A DNA stretch of 64,000 nt from Rhizobium sp. R635 (GCF_002211285.1 NZ_LOKX01000032.1:124001-188000); one strand, 5' to 3'; counted from the stretch's first letter, positions 51,839 to 61,227 are shown. Made by a program: numbers and translations. The notes: generated by a model from the sequence alone, not told the origin.

Positions 51839-52927
51839 TCAGCGCTCGATGACGAGATCGCTGAGCGGCTTGGAGCAGCAGGGCAGGAAGAAACCGGCGT
51901 CGATTTCGCGCTGCCGGATTCCGCCATTGTGGCTCATCTCCACCGAGCCGGAGACAAGCTTCGACTTGCAGGTCCCGCAGACCCCGTTCGAGCAGGAGGA
52001 GGGCAGGCGGACGCTGCCTTTCTTTGCCGCTGAAAGCACGGTCTGGTCTGACGGGACTTCCAACGTCTTGTTCTGTTTCGAGAATTCGACCTGGAAAGTC
52101 CTCGTCGCCGGCTGTACTTCGACGTCGAGGCCCGGCTCGTCGATGACGGCGGCGTCGAAGCTCTCTTCGATATAGTTTTCTACCGGGACGCCGAGAGCCG
52201 CCGTGATCGAACGCGCCGCCGCCATGAACGGCGCGGGACCGCAGCACATGACGACGCGTTCGGCAATGTCGGGAACGGCAAGCTTGAGGAATTCCGGCGA
52301 GATCCGGCCGGTCAGCCCTGGCCATGCTAATTCGCCGGCGACCGTCTCGGGAAGAAACTGGAGACGCAGTCCCTTCATCCTCGCTGCGAGCCCCGAAAGG
52401 TCATGGCGAAAGATCAGATCGGCAGGCGTTCTCGCCGCGTGCAGGAAGACGATGTCCGACGCTTCGTAGCGGTCTGCCAGATCACGTGTGATCGACATGA
52501 CGGGCGTGATGCCCGAACCTCCGGAGAGCAGCAGAAGCTTGATCTTCTCGCCCTTGGGTCGGATGAAATGACCAAGCGGTCCTTGACCCTTGACGGTCAT
52601 GCCTGGAGCCATGTGGTCGTGGAGCCAGTTCGATATCCGGCCGCCGGGCACGCGCTTGACCGTCACCGTAAAGGCGTTGCTTCGATGGGGCGACGACGAG
52701 ATGCTGTAGCATCGCGCCTCGCCATCCGAACCGCTGGGGAAGTCGAACAGAAAATACTGGCCGGCATCGAAGTGGAAATGCTTGCCTTCGGGCGACGCGA
52801 ACGTGAAGCTTCTCACGTCATGCGTCTCCTGATGGACGTCGAGACAGACGAGGGTCTCGTCGGTCTCCGAATCCCAGACCTGCTGCGCGCTCTGACCTAG
52901 ACGCATGGATGTGAGGTCAATACCCAT
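51839..52927 (-). CDS. Reductase component of the Rieske N-demethylase (GbcB-like)
   Basis: Two starts are possible: ATG 52927, overlapping the oxygenase gene, and ATG 52906; neither has a strong site. The product of about 362 residues has the flavin-binding motif ARCYSISSSPHRS near residue 100, the pyridine-nucleotide motif LLLSGGSGITPVMSI near 160, a late CGPAPFMAAA, and a C-terminal plant-type 2Fe-2S domain with Cys in SSCSNGVCGTCKSKL and the closing FLPCCSKP. It takes NAD(P)H electrons to the oxygenase encoded just upstream. The pair matches GbcAB-type betaine demethylation. Confidence 0.85.
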   Translation of the reverse strand: MGIDLTSMRLGQSAQQVWDSETDETLVCLDVHQETHDVRSFTFASPEGKHFHFDAGQYFLFDFPSGSDGEARCYSISSSPHRSNAFTVTVKRVPGGRISNWLHDHMAPGMTVKGQGPLGHFIRPKGEKIKLLLLSGGSGITPVMSITRDLADRYEASDIVFLHAARTPADLIFRHDLSGLAARMKGLRLQFLPETVAGELAWPGLTGRISPEFLKLAVPDIAERVVMCCGPAPFMAAARSITAALGVPVENYIEESFDAAVIDEPGLDVEVQPATRTFQVEFSKQNKTLEVPSDQTVLSAAKKGSVRLPSSCSNGVCGTCKSKLVSGSVEMSHNGGIRQREIDAGFFLPCCSKPLSDLVIER

Positions 52928-54170
52928 GGGCGCGCATCCGGTCGATGTACCAGGCGGCGAACTTGTCGAGGTTCGTCTCGGAGAAGCGGGAATAGGGGCC
53001 GGGCTGATAGGCGGGATCGAGCGTGCCGGCATGCGAGCGGGCAACGAGGTCGGCATCCTGGTCTGTCGTCGCGATCCAGACGTCCGTCAGCTTGTCGAGA
53101 TCGTAATCCACGCCTTCGACGGCATCCTTGTGAACCAGCCATTTGGTGCGCACCAGCGTCTTGCCCGCCGAAAGCGGAATGACGGTCGCCACCACCGCAT
53201 GGTCGCCCATGAAATGGTTCCAGCTGTTGTGACCCCAGAGATGGGTATCGCCGAGATCCTTGCGGGTCATGTGGCCGAGCAGCTTGGAAGATGCGGCGGT
53301 GGCGTCATGGGTCTGGGATTCGCCGGCACCTGATATGATCAGCCGCTGCGTGCGGAAGTTGGTGGCGCAGTCGGTGAGCTGCTCGACGGCGGCCGAGGGA
53401 AAACCGTCCGCCTCCCAGGCCTGCGTGCGTTCCTCATAGAGCCGGAAATGCTCTTCCGCCTGTTCGCGATCCTCGGGGCTCAGCGTTTCCGGGTCGAAGC
53501 CGAAGTCGAGATCGACGAAGGAGACGCAGAGTTCCGGATGGTTCGCGGAGCAATGGTAGCACTCGCGATTGTTCTCCATCGTCAGCTTCCAGTTGCCGTC
53601 CTCGATGACGTCGGTCTGGTGGGCGATCTTGGCATTGCGGATATCGTAGGGAGCCAGCCGCTCGACCATGGTCTGCTCGAGGAGCGCGATGTCTTCGGGC
53701 GGATTGTCGGAGAGGCAGACATAGATCAGCCCGCCGATGGATTTGAAGGTGACGGGCTTCAGGCCGCGACAGTCCTTGTCGAAATCCTTGCCCATGTGGG
53801 GAGCGTAGCTCAGCTCTCCCGTCAGCTCATAGGTCCAGGTGTGATAGGGACAGACGAGCTTAGAAACGATCGTCTTGCCCGCGTCGAGAAGGCGGGAGCC
53901 GCGATGGCGGCAGACATTGTGGAGGACACGGAGTTCGCCGTCGTCGTCACGCAGGAGGATCAGGCTCGTCTTGCCGATATCGATCACCGTGGCGTCGCCG
54001 GGTTCGGGAACGTCGCAGTCGAGGCCGACGCAGATCCAGTGCTTGTGGAAGAAGACGTCGATGTCAGCTTCGAACACATCTTCCCTGGTGTAGAGGCCGG
54101 CCGGCAGGGAATGGCCGTCGGCACGGGCTTCGAGAAGGGCCGAAATCGAAGATGGAAGCTTGTTTAGCAT
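52917..54170 (-). CDS. Rieske non-heme iron oxygenase for betaine N-demethylation (GbcA/Stc2-like)
   Basis: AGAGG precedes ATG 54170. The 417-residue protein has the Rieske cluster motif CRHRGSRLL (C87, H89) and CPYHTWTY (C107, H110), and the mononuclear iron histidines in ENNRECYHCSANHPEL (H206, H211). The family hydroxylates an N-methyl group of glycine betaine (GbcA) or stachydrine (Stc2), releasing formaldehyde. Both compounds are plausible here. The reductase gene follows on the same strand, and a divergent LysR gene sits 111 bases upstream. Confidence 0.85.
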   Translation of the reverse strand: MLNKLPSSISALLEARADGHSLPAGLYTREDVFEADIDVFFHKHWICVGLDCDVPEPGDATVIDIGKTSLILLRDDDGELRVLHNVCRHRGSRLLDAGKTIVSKLVCPYHTWTYELTGELSYAPHMGKDFDKDCRGLKPVTFKSIGGLIYVCLSDNPPEDIALLEQTMVERLAPYDIRNAKIAHQTDVIEDGNWKLTMENNRECYHCSANHPELCVSFVDLDFGFDPETLSPEDREQAEEHFRLYEERTQAWEADGFPSAAVEQLTDCATNFRTQRLIISGAGESQTHDATAASSKLLGHMTRKDLGDTHLWGHNSWNHFMGDHAVVATVIPLSAGKTLVRTKWLVHKDAVEGVDYDLDKLTDVWIATTDQDADLVARSHAGTLDPAYQPGPYSRFSETNLDKFAAWYIDRMRAHGY

Positions 54171-54281
54171 GAGAACCTCTTATGTGAGAGTTTCCCTAGA
54201 TTGCGCTTGCAGTTATGGGGTTTCAACGGCATAAAAAATCACGCTCGCATAAGTTTTTATCATGCGAAAAGAGGATTGAAG

Positions 54282-55169
54282 ATGCAATTCCGAAAACGGC
54301 TCCCGTCGCTGACGGCCCTGGTGACGCTGGAGGCTGTGCTCAGACGGAAAAGCTTCACGACGGCCGCGACCGAGCTCGGCGTCACCCAGGCGGCGGTCAG
54401 CCGGCAGATCGCCTTGCTGGAGGAGGAGTTGGGCCAGCCCCTGTTCGTGCGCAAGCACAGGGCAATCGAGCCGACGGCGGCCTGCATCAGTCTCGGCGCG
54501 ACGCTGGCGAAGAGCTTCGCCGATATCGCAGAGAGCGTGGAAGCGATGCAGTCGCGCAGCCAGGACGTGGTGACGATCGGGGCGACCGTCGCCTTCTCTT
54601 CCTTCTGGCTGCTGCCGCGGCTGGCGGAGTTCCGCCGGGCGAATCCGGGCATATTGGTACGGGTGATCTCCCAGGACAGCCCGATCGCTCTCGACGATGG
54701 AGAGATCGACGTGGCCATCCGCTACGGCATGCCGCCCTTCAGCGATGGAACGGTCATCGCCTCGCGCGGCGACGTCGTCTGCCCCGTCTGCTCTCCCGAC
54801 CACCTCAGGCGCCGGGGAGATGGCCCGCTCGGCTCCGCCGACGAATTCATCGAAACGGATGTGCTCGATCGTTCCTGGTATGGCTGGGCGCAATGGGTGT
54901 CGCTGACCGGCGGTAATATCGAGATCAAGCCGTCGCTTCGCTTCAACCATTACACCGAAAGCATCGCGGCCGCGCGTGCCGGGCAGGGGATTGCACTGGG
55001 ATGGCGCATGCTGATCGGCACCTTCCTGGAGGACGGAACCCTGGTGCCCGCCTCGCAAGCCGAGCTTGCCGCCGAAGGCCGCTACAACGTGATCGTGCCG
55101 ATCAAGGCCAAGCGCAGCCATGCGCGCGATCTCGCCGCCGCCTGGCTGACGGCCTCGCTGCACGGCTGA
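54282..55169 (+). CDS. GcvA-like LysR-family regulator
   Basis: ATG 54282 is chosen because GAGG lies eight bases upstream and the family starts there (FRKRLPSLTALVTLEAVLRR in part). The helix-turn-helix reads FTTAATELGVTQAAVSRQI. The rest is a LysR effector domain (total 295 residues). It is divergent from the Rieske oxygenase gene, so control of the demethylase is the simplest reading. The space between the genes is AT-rich and contains ATAAGTTTTTAT at about 54249-54260, a short dyad that could be part of its binding site. Confidence 0.82.
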   Translation: MQFRKRLPSLTALVTLEAVLRRKSFTTAATELGVTQAAVSRQIALLEEELGQPLFVRKHRAIEPTAACISLGATLAKSFADIAESVEAMQSRSQDVVTIGATVAFSSFWLLPRLAEFRRANPGILVRVISQDSPIALDDGEIDVAIRYGMPPFSDGTVIASRGDVVCPVCSPDHLRRRGDGPLGSADEFIETDVLDRSWYGWAQWVSLTGGNIEIKPSLRFNHYTESIAAARAGQGIALGWRMLIGTFLEDGTLVPASQAELAAEGRYNVIVPIKAKRSHARDLAAAWLTASLHG

Positions 55170-56822
55170 TCAGAAGCCAAGCCCAGGCGTTGCCGTCCGG
55201 TGCACGCCCTTGGGGACGAAGGCGAACTGGTCCGCGAGGCCGAGGAAATCGGCCGCCAGGTGAATGACCGAAAGCCACATCTCCGTTCCCTGCAGGCTCG
55301 CTTCGCCGCCGTCGGCGAACGGGAAGCCTTCGCCATCTCGCCATCTGTTGAGCGCCCGCGAGATGAGGCTGCGGGCGATCGCCTCGCCATCGGCCCGGCG
55401 GTAATCGGTCTGCCGGGCAATCAGCAGCAGGGGATGGATCGTATCGAGCAGGTTGCAGGCATTGTACTTCGCGCCGGCGAAGCCCTTGTGGTTGCGATAG
55501 TTCAAGTGAACCGTTTCGAGCGCCGCGTGCGGATGGGGAAGGGCTGCGCCGAACTGGGCATAAGTGCCGCGTGTCAGGCGATAAAAGCCGTTCACCGGCT
55601 GGAGCCATCCCTCCAGCGCCGTCGGCTCGCCCCATAGGCCGGAGACGCCGTCGGCATTCCGGCTCAGCCATTCGAAAAGCGCCTGCCGCGAACGCCGGAT
55701 GCCGAAATACCGGGCGTTGAAATACATGGCGGTGCCGATGGCATCGACCACGCTGCCCGAGTGCCACGCCCGGCTTTGCCAGGGCAGCGCGCGCAGCCAT
55801 GCGTCAAGCTCTCCGGCGTCGAGCTCGACCGCCTGGACAGGATGCCGCGGATTCGAGCCGAGCAGTTCAAGCGCATAGCCGACCGACAGAACGTTATAGA
55901 GCGCCTTCGGATCATCCCTCAATACGCCGCCGTGTGCACGCGCATGCTCCTCCGGAAAAAGGCCGGTCTCCCGGTCCTGCAGACCTTGCAGGCGCTCCAC
56001 GGTCTCTGACGGATCGAGTCCGGACGGCAGCTGGCCGAAGCCGGCTGCGATTTCGATCGCATCACACAGGTGCCGGATCGCCGGCCGTCTGACGCCGTCC
56101 GCTTCCAGCGATTCATAACTTCCCTGCGTTCTCCACCGTGCAAGGATATCCGGCCATTGCTCTTTCGCCTTCTGCCCGAGCCTGACCAATTGGTCTTCGG
56201 TATCTCCCGCGCTGGATTTCCTGGCCGCCGAGCCTCGGCTGCGCAGCACCCGGGCAGGCACGCCGCCGGCAATCGCCATGGCGGGAATGTCCCCGGTGAC
56301 GACCGCCCCGGCAGCAATGACGGCGCCATTTCCAATCGTGATGCCATCGAGGATCACGCAATTGGCGCCGATCCACACATCGTCGCCGATGGTTATGCCG
56401 ATGCTGGCGACACCCTGCTTGTGTATGGGCAGATCAGGATCGTCGAAGCCATGATTGAAGCCCACGATCGACGCATGCGAAGCAATCCTGACCCCATTGC
56501 CGCATGTCACCCTGCCGGAAACGCAGGCATAGGGATTGACGGAGCAATCGTCACCGAGCACGACATCGCCGCGCACGAGCGCGTGCCCCGCAATCCACGA
56601 CCGCTCGCCCATCGTCAGGCTTTCGGTGAAGATCGCGGCATTCTCGGCGATATAGGACGTCTCGGCCAGCGCGGCCGCGCATGATCGCCTGAGCGCAGCC
56701 TTGCGGGCGAGATGAGCGGGATGATCGAGATCCGACGCGATACGCTCCCAGGGAAGATATTGCAGCCGGCGCGCTTCCTTATCCTCGCTCGCCGGTGCCT
56801 GCGGGCTGTTGGCGTGATCCAT
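55170..56822 (-). CDS. Two-domain protein: hexapeptide acyltransferase plus alpha/alpha-toroid-like domain
   Basis: ATG 56822 has GAGGA ten bases upstream. Residues about 60-195 carry left-handed beta-helix repeats (IGDDVWIGANCVILDGITIGNGAVIAAGAVV, cited in part), the pattern of CysE/LacA-type acyltransferases. After a linker, residues about 240-550 are helical with toroid-like features (GLFPEEHARAHGG, NYRNHKGFAGAKYNACNLLDTIHPLLL in part), suggesting a glycosidase- or cyclase-like barrel without clear catalytic residues to me. I know no named family with this fusion. The gene follows a cyclophilin-like secreted protein on the same strand. Confidence 0.6.
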   Translation of the reverse strand: MDHANSPQAPASEDKEARRLQYLPWERIASDLDHPAHLARKAALRRSCAAALAETSYIAENAAIFTESLTMGERSWIAGHALVRGDVVLGDDCSVNPYACVSGRVTCGNGVRIASHASIVGFNHGFDDPDLPIHKQGVASIGITIGDDVWIGANCVILDGITIGNGAVIAAGAVVTGDIPAMAIAGGVPARVLRSRGSAARKSSAGDTEDQLVRLGQKAKEQWPDILARWRTQGSYESLEADGVRRPAIRHLCDAIEIAAGFGQLPSGLDPSETVERLQGLQDRETGLFPEEHARAHGGVLRDDPKALYNVLSVGYALELLGSNPRHPVQAVELDAGELDAWLRALPWQSRAWHSGSVVDAIGTAMYFNARYFGIRRSRQALFEWLSRNADGVSGLWGEPTALEGWLQPVNGFYRLTRGTYAQFGAALPHPHAALETVHLNYRNHKGFAGAKYNACNLLDTIHPLLLIARQTDYRRADGEAIARSLISRALNRWRDGEGFPFADGGEASLQGTEMWLSVIHLAADFLGLADQFAFVPKGVHRTATPGLGF

Positions 56823-56953
56823 CCTGTTCCTCATTCCCGGATTCGACCGCCGAATATCCGTCTGCCTGCTGCGGTCCGTTGGTCGCGGCATCAGACAGCG
56901 GGAGCCGTTCGAAAGCAAGACTGTCCGGATGGTGCATGCTGAGAAGCCCGTCG

Positions 56954-57424
56954 TCAGATGCGCTCGATGCGGGCCGAATACTCGCCGCGCACCAGCAGCG
57001 CTTCGAAGCCATTGTCGAAGCGGCCGAGCCGGATCAGCCCGTCCCATCTGTAGTCCGCGTAAAACAGGGCGAGGTTGCCCCACGGCTTGAAATAGCAGAG
57101 ATCGCCCGACTGTTCGTTGCCGAAGGGGCCGCTGCCTTCTTCCGTGAGCTTGCGCGGCAAATGGACGATCTTCTCGTTCCTGCCGTAGTCCTCGATCTTG
57201 AGGTCCAGGGGCAGCATGGAGGCGAGATCGCGTACCGTCGGGTTGTCGTAGAGTGTCGCGGTCAGGGTCAGGTTATTGAAGCCTATCCTGATCCTGACGT
57301 CGGTCGGCTCCTGGCTGGCCGGATCGTGTCTTTCCTGCCCTTGCGCCGCGAAGGGTATGGCAGCGACTGCCAAGGCTCCGCTCAGCACAGCGCGACGGCA
57401 CATGTTTTTGGGTGTCGTAAACAT
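56954..57424 (-). CDS. Secreted cyclophilin-like fold protein
   Basis: ATG 57424 is chosen because it opens a signal peptide with a paired-Arg start (CRRAVLSGALAVAAIPFAAQG, residues about 8-29), which may use the Tat or Sec path. The mature part (IRIGFNNLTLTATLYDNPTVRDLASMLPLDL, cited in part, then FGNEQSGDLCYFKPWGNLALFYAD in part) matches the small bacterial cyclophilin-like family. Members are usually annotated as unknown periplasmic or cytoplasmic proteins. It stands between an SDR enzyme (14 bases upstream in transcription) and the acyltransferase fusion. Confidence 0.65.
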   Translation of the reverse strand: MFTTPKNMCRRAVLSGALAVAAIPFAAQGQERHDPASQEPTDVRIRIGFNNLTLTATLYDNPTVRDLASMLPLDLKIEDYGRNEKIVHLPRKLTEEGSGPFGNEQSGDLCYFKPWGNLALFYADYRWDGLIRLGRFDNGFEALLVRGEYSARIERI

Positions 57425-57437
57425 GGCGCGACTCGCA

Positions 57438-58184
57438 TCAGACGGGTTGGGCCGTGGGCCGGAACAGGATCTCATTGATGTCGACATCATCAGGCTCGCT
57501 CATTGCGAAGGCGACCGTTCGGGCAAACGTATCCGCGCCGATAGCGATCCTGCTGACGAATTCCTGTGTGCCGGCTTGAATGTCTTTCTCACTGATATGC
57601 TCGAGCAGCTCGGTTTTGACTGCGCCGGGTGAGATGATCGTGGTGCGGATATTGTATGGCTTTGCTTCCTTCCGCAGCCCCTCCGAAAGCGCGCGCACGG
57701 CGAATTTCGTGGCGCAATAGACGGCAGCACCCGGATCGACCACATGGCCGTAGACGGAAGACACGTTGATGATATGTCCTGACTTCCGCGCCTTCATGTG
57801 GGGAAGCGCTGCCGCAATGCCGTAGAGCACGCCCTTGATGTTCACGTCGATCATGCGGTCCCACTCGTCGACCTTCAGCCGTTCGAGCGGCGCAAGCGGC
57901 ATCAGGCCGGCATTGTTCAGCATCACGTCGACATGGCCGAACGCGGCGACGGCCGTGTTGACGAGGTTCCTGACTTGATGTCGATCCGTGACGTCGGTCT
58001 GGACCGCCTTGGCCTTATGGCCCTTGGCGGACAATTCCTCGGCCAGCGCCGCGATGCGGTCGGCTCTGCGCGCGCCGAGGACCACCGAAGCGCCGCGCTC
58101 GGCAAGGTGGCGCACCGTGGCTTCGCCAAGCCCGCTGCTCGCGCCTGTTATGACGACGACTTTGTTTTCGATTCCTCCAGACAT
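57438..58184 (-). CDS. Short-chain dehydrogenase/reductase
   Basis: The 248-residue protein has the classical SDR elements: cofactor loop TGASSGLGEATV near residue 13, NNAGLMPLAPL near 89, Ser of INVSSVYGHVV near 140 and the Tyr-x3-Lys in YCATKFAVRAL. It reduces or oxidises a small carbonyl or hydroxyl compound with NAD(P)H. It probably forms a transcript with the MFS gene upstream and the cyclophilin-like gene downstream. The substrate is unknown. Confidence 0.85.
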   Translation of the reverse strand: MSGGIENKVVVITGASSGLGEATVRHLAERGASVVLGARRADRIAALAEELSAKGHKAKAVQTDVTDRHQVRNLVNTAVAAFGHVDVMLNNAGLMPLAPLERLKVDEWDRMIDVNIKGVLYGIAAALPHMKARKSGHIINVSSVYGHVVDPGAAVYCATKFAVRALSEGLRKEAKPYNIRTTIISPGAVKTELLEHISEKDIQAGTQEFVSRIAIGADTFARTVAFAMSEPDDVDINEILFRPTAQPV

Positions 58185-58208
58185 GATGATGATCTCCTGT
58201 TTTGGGGG

Positions 58209-59405
58209 TTAGGCACGGCGGCCGGCGATGGCGGCGATGGCGGCGAGGACAGCCGAACCCGCGAGAAGGCAGGCGGCCAGCAAGAAGGTGCTCCACCATC
58301 CCGCGGTGTCGAACAGGATGCCGCCGGCGAAAGCGCCGCCGGCGATGGCAAGCTGGATCAGCGCCACTTGCAACCCGCCTGCCGCTTCCAATTCACCGGG
58401 AACGACGGCGGCCATCCAGGTATTCCAGGCGACCGGTATCGGCGTCGAAAAGAATCCCCACATCACGAGCAGAGAGGCGGTGAGCGCCGCGAACGGCCCG
58501 AGCGCGATCAGCAGCAGGGCAAGGATCGCAAGAGCCGTCGGCAGGCCGATCAGTACGGGGAGGAGATGCCGCCGGGCGATGAAGCCGATGACGGAGGTAC
58601 CAGCCAATCCGCCGGCGCCGAGGCCGAGAAGCACCATGGACAAGACATTCAGTTCCAGTCCCGTCACGCCCTCCAGAAACGGGCGAAGGTAGATGGACAA
58701 GGCGTTCTGGCCGATGAAGGCGAGACCGGTCGCCGCCATTCCGATCGCGAATGTGCGATTGCGCAGCAGCCCGAATATCCCGGCCACCGAGACGGTTGAT
58801 GTCGCGGGCATCCTCGGTAGCACGGCCAGTTGCCAGACGAGCGCGGCAATTCCGATCGGCACGGTGACGAAGAAGGTGTCGCGCCATCCGATCAATCCGC
58901 CGAGAAAACTGCCGAGCGGCGCGGCAAGCACGAGCGCGAATGCGGTGCCGCCTTGAAGAAGGGCGATGGCCTTGGGCAGGTCGCGATCGGAAGCCAGGCG
59001 CGCCAGAATGGCCGTCGACAGCGACCAGAAGCCGCCGATCGAAACGCCGACCAGTGACCGCCCGACGAGAAAGACGGGGAAGTTGGGTGCCAGCGCAACC
59101 GCCAGGCTCGAGGCGACGAGAACCGCCGTATAGAGCAGCACGACGGATCTGCGGTCGATCTTCGCCAGGAAGACATTGCCGAAGAGGCTGGTGACAACCG
59201 CAAAGACACCCGACACGGTGATCGCCAATCCGGCTTGCCCTTCCGACACCGAGAGATCTCCCGCAATCGGCGTCAGAAGGCTCACGGGGAGAAACTCCAG
59301 CCCGACCAGAAGGAACGTCAGAAGCGAGAGACAGGTCACCGCGCTCCACCGCGTCGCAGCACCTTCCGCCAGCGAGGTTTCGTTCAATGTCAGCTCGATA
59401 CTCAT
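58209..59405 (-). CDS. MFS-family efflux transporter
   Basis: The 398 residues have about twelve hydrophobic segments and an early MFS loop motif (FGNVFLAKIDRRSVVLLY, near residue 75). The type is that of the AraJ/YdhP-like sugar or drug efflux group (VGRSLVGVSIGGFWSLSTA in part). The divergent LysR gene starts 97 bases away and probably controls it. It exports an unidentified compound across the inner membrane. Confidence 0.82.
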   Translation of the reverse strand: MSIELTLNETSLAEGAATRWSAVTCLSLLTFLLVGLEFLPVSLLTPIAGDLSVSEGQAGLAITVSGVFAVVTSLFGNVFLAKIDRRSVVLLYTAVLVASSLAVALAPNFPVFLVGRSLVGVSIGGFWSLSTAILARLASDRDLPKAIALLQGGTAFALVLAAPLGSFLGGLIGWRDTFFVTVPIGIAALVWQLAVLPRMPATSTVSVAGIFGLLRNRTFAIGMAATGLAFIGQNALSIYLRPFLEGVTGLELNVLSMVLLGLGAGGLAGTSVIGFIARRHLLPVLIGLPTALAILALLLIALGPFAALTASLLVMWGFFSTPIPVAWNTWMAAVVPGELEAAGGLQVALIQLAIAGGAFAGGILFDTAGWWSTFLLAACLLAGSAVLAAIAAIAGRRA

Positions 59406-59501
59406 CCGTGGTCTCCCGTCCGTTTCGAGAGAGAGATAGCCGGGCTGGTTTTGCGCGACTAGAAGCTATAATCTGAATGTCGTGATGAGGGAGATTCAAC
59501 A

Positions 59502-60398
59502 ATGCGGCGCGACGAGTTCACTGAAATGCGCGCGTTTCTGGAGGTGGCGCAGGAGCGGAGTTTCACGCGCGCCGCATCGAAGCTCGGAGTGACGCGCTCG
59601 GCGCTCAGCCATACGATCAGCGCGCTCGAAGCACGGCTCGGCGTCCGGCTTCTTTCCCGCACGACGCGCGATGTGGCGCCGACGGCGGCCGGCGCGCGCC
59701 TGATGGAGAGCATTCAGCCTCATTTCGAAAGCATTACTGCGGAAATCAGCGCGATCAGCGCGCTGCGCGACAAGCCTTCGGGCCCTGTCCGCATCGTCTG
59801 TCCAGACGATGCCGTCGACCTCGTGTTCCGTCCACGGCTGACGGCATTTCTGCGTGACTATCCTGATATCACCATCGAACTCATCGTCGACAATGGGTTC
59901 ACCAATATCGTCGAACGCCAGTTCGACGCCGGCGTGCGGCTCGGCGAGGCGATTGCGCGCGACATGGTGGCCGCCCGTATCGGTCCCGACGTCTCTTATG
60001 CCGTGGTCGGATCACCGGACTATTTTGCGCGCCGCGCCGCGCCCGCGGTCCCGCACGACCTGACGGACCACAACTGCGTCAACCTGCGGCTTCCCACGTC
60101 GGGCGCGCTCTACGCGTGGGAGTTCGAGAGGGATGGTCGCGAGTTCAGTGTCCGTGTCGAGGGCCAGCTCGTGATGAGCAACATAGGGCCGGCGATCAAT
60201 GCCGCTCTCGATGGCGTGGGGCTGTCCTACGTGCCGAGGGACCTCGTCCGGCGATATCTGGACAGCGGCGATTTGCAGGAAGTGCTCGCGGACTGGGCGC
60301 CGACGTTCCAAGGATATCATCTCTATTACCCCAGCCGCCGCCATCCATCCCCTGCTTTCGCCGCCTTCGTCGAAGCCTTCCGCTACCGGCAGAGGTAG
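59502..60398 (+). CDS. LysR-family transcriptional regulator
   Basis: AGGGAG precedes the start. The 298-residue protein opens MRRDEFTEMRAFLEVAQERS, with helix-turn-helix FTRAASKLGVTRSALSHTI, and belongs to the CrgA/DmlR-like subgroup by TTRDVAPTAAGARL. It is divergent from the MFS gene and probably represses or activates the MFS-SDR transcript. A hairpin lies just after its stop. Confidence 0.85.
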   Translation: MRRDEFTEMRAFLEVAQERSFTRAASKLGVTRSALSHTISALEARLGVRLLSRTTRDVAPTAAGARLMESIQPHFESITAEISAISALRDKPSGPVRIVCPDDAVDLVFRPRLTAFLRDYPDITIELIVDNGFTNIVERQFDAGVRLGEAIARDMVAARIGPDVSYAVVGSPDYFARRAAPAVPHDLTDHNCVNLRLPTSGALYAWEFERDGREFSVRVEGQLVMSNIGPAINAALDGVGLSYVPRDLVRRYLDSGDLQEVLADWAPTFQGYHLYYPSRRHPSPAFAAFVEAFRYRQR

Positions 60399-60414
60399 CG
60401 ACCCTCATTGGATA

Positions 60415-60440
60415 AGAGGGCGCAGTCCACCGCGCCCTCT
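60415..60440. terminator. Hairpin between convergent LysR and SDR genes
   Basis: AGAGGGCGC (60415-60423) and GCGCCCTCT (60432-60440) form a perfect 9-bp stem with an eight-base loop, 17 bases after the LysR stop and 13 before the SDR stop. There is only a weak T/A flank; a shared bidirectional stop is likely. Confidence 0.6.
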
Positions 60441-60452
60441 TGATATGGGCGC

Positions 60453-61199
60453 TTAGCGGCCGCTGTCGATGATTGCGCCGCCGTCGGGGGTCAGGCTGTA
60501 GCCGGTGATGAATTGCGAATCCTTGCTGGCGAGGAACAGGGCCACCGGCGCAATGTCGTCTTCCGGCGAGCCGAAACGGGCAAGCGCGCTCATCGGCGGG
60601 GGAACCTCCTTTTCCACGGCGCCCCAGGTATCGGCGATCGGCAGGATGTTGTTCACGGTGATGTTGTCGGCGCCCCATTCGCGTGCCGCCGTGCGGGTCA
60701 ACGCGCGCACCGCCTCCTTGGCCATGTTGTACGGACCGTATCCGGCGAGGCCAATCGTGCCGGCCATCGAACCGAAGTTGATGATCCGGCCTTCCCCGCT
60801 TTTCCTGAGGTGAGGATAGCAAGCCTGCATGAAACGCAGATAGGCGATCGGCCCGGTGTCGAAGTTCCGTTGCAATTGTTCGGCTGGGAGGTCGATGACC
60901 GAAGACAAGACTGCTGAACCATCGAAAGCATTGTTCACCAGAATATCGATGCGTCCGTAGATTGCCACGACCTTGTCCACCGCGGCCGTGATCTGACCGG
61001 CTTGAGCGACGTCGCAGACGACGCCGAGCGCCGTGCCGCCCGCTTCGATGATATCGGCAGCAACGCGTTCGACACCTTCGGGTGTCCGCGAGAGAATAGC
61101 GACTTCGGCTCCTTCGGCCGCAAACAGCTTCGCGGTGGCGCGGCCGATGCCGCGGCTTGCGCCGGTGATGATGGCAACTTTTCCATTGAGTCGGTTCAT
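60453..61199 (-). CDS. Short-chain dehydrogenase/reductase
   Basis: ATG 61199 has GGAG nine bases upstream; the frame to 61400 lies across the upstream gene. The 248 residues contain TGASRGIGRATA near residue 13, NNAFDGSAVL near 86 and the Tyr-x3-Lys of YNMAKEAVRAL near 155. It is a 3-oxoacyl-ACP-reductase-like SDR with unknown substrate. It follows the DoxX-like gene on the same strand and, beyond it, the divergent HxlR regulator. Confidence 0.85.
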   Translation of the reverse strand: MNRLNGKVAIITGASRGIGRATAKLFAAEGAEVAILSRTPEGVERVAADIIEAGGTALGVVCDVAQAGQITAAVDKVVAIYGRIDILVNNAFDGSAVLSSVIDLPAEQLQRNFDTGPIAYLRFMQACYPHLRKSGEGRIINFGSMAGTIGLAGYGPYNMAKEAVRALTRTAAREWGADNITVNNILPIADTWGAVEKEVPPPMSALARFGSPEDDIAPVALFLASKDSQFITGYSLTPDGGAIIDSGR

Positions 61200-61227
61200 T
61201 TCTTTCTCCGTGATTTGGGTTGGGGTA

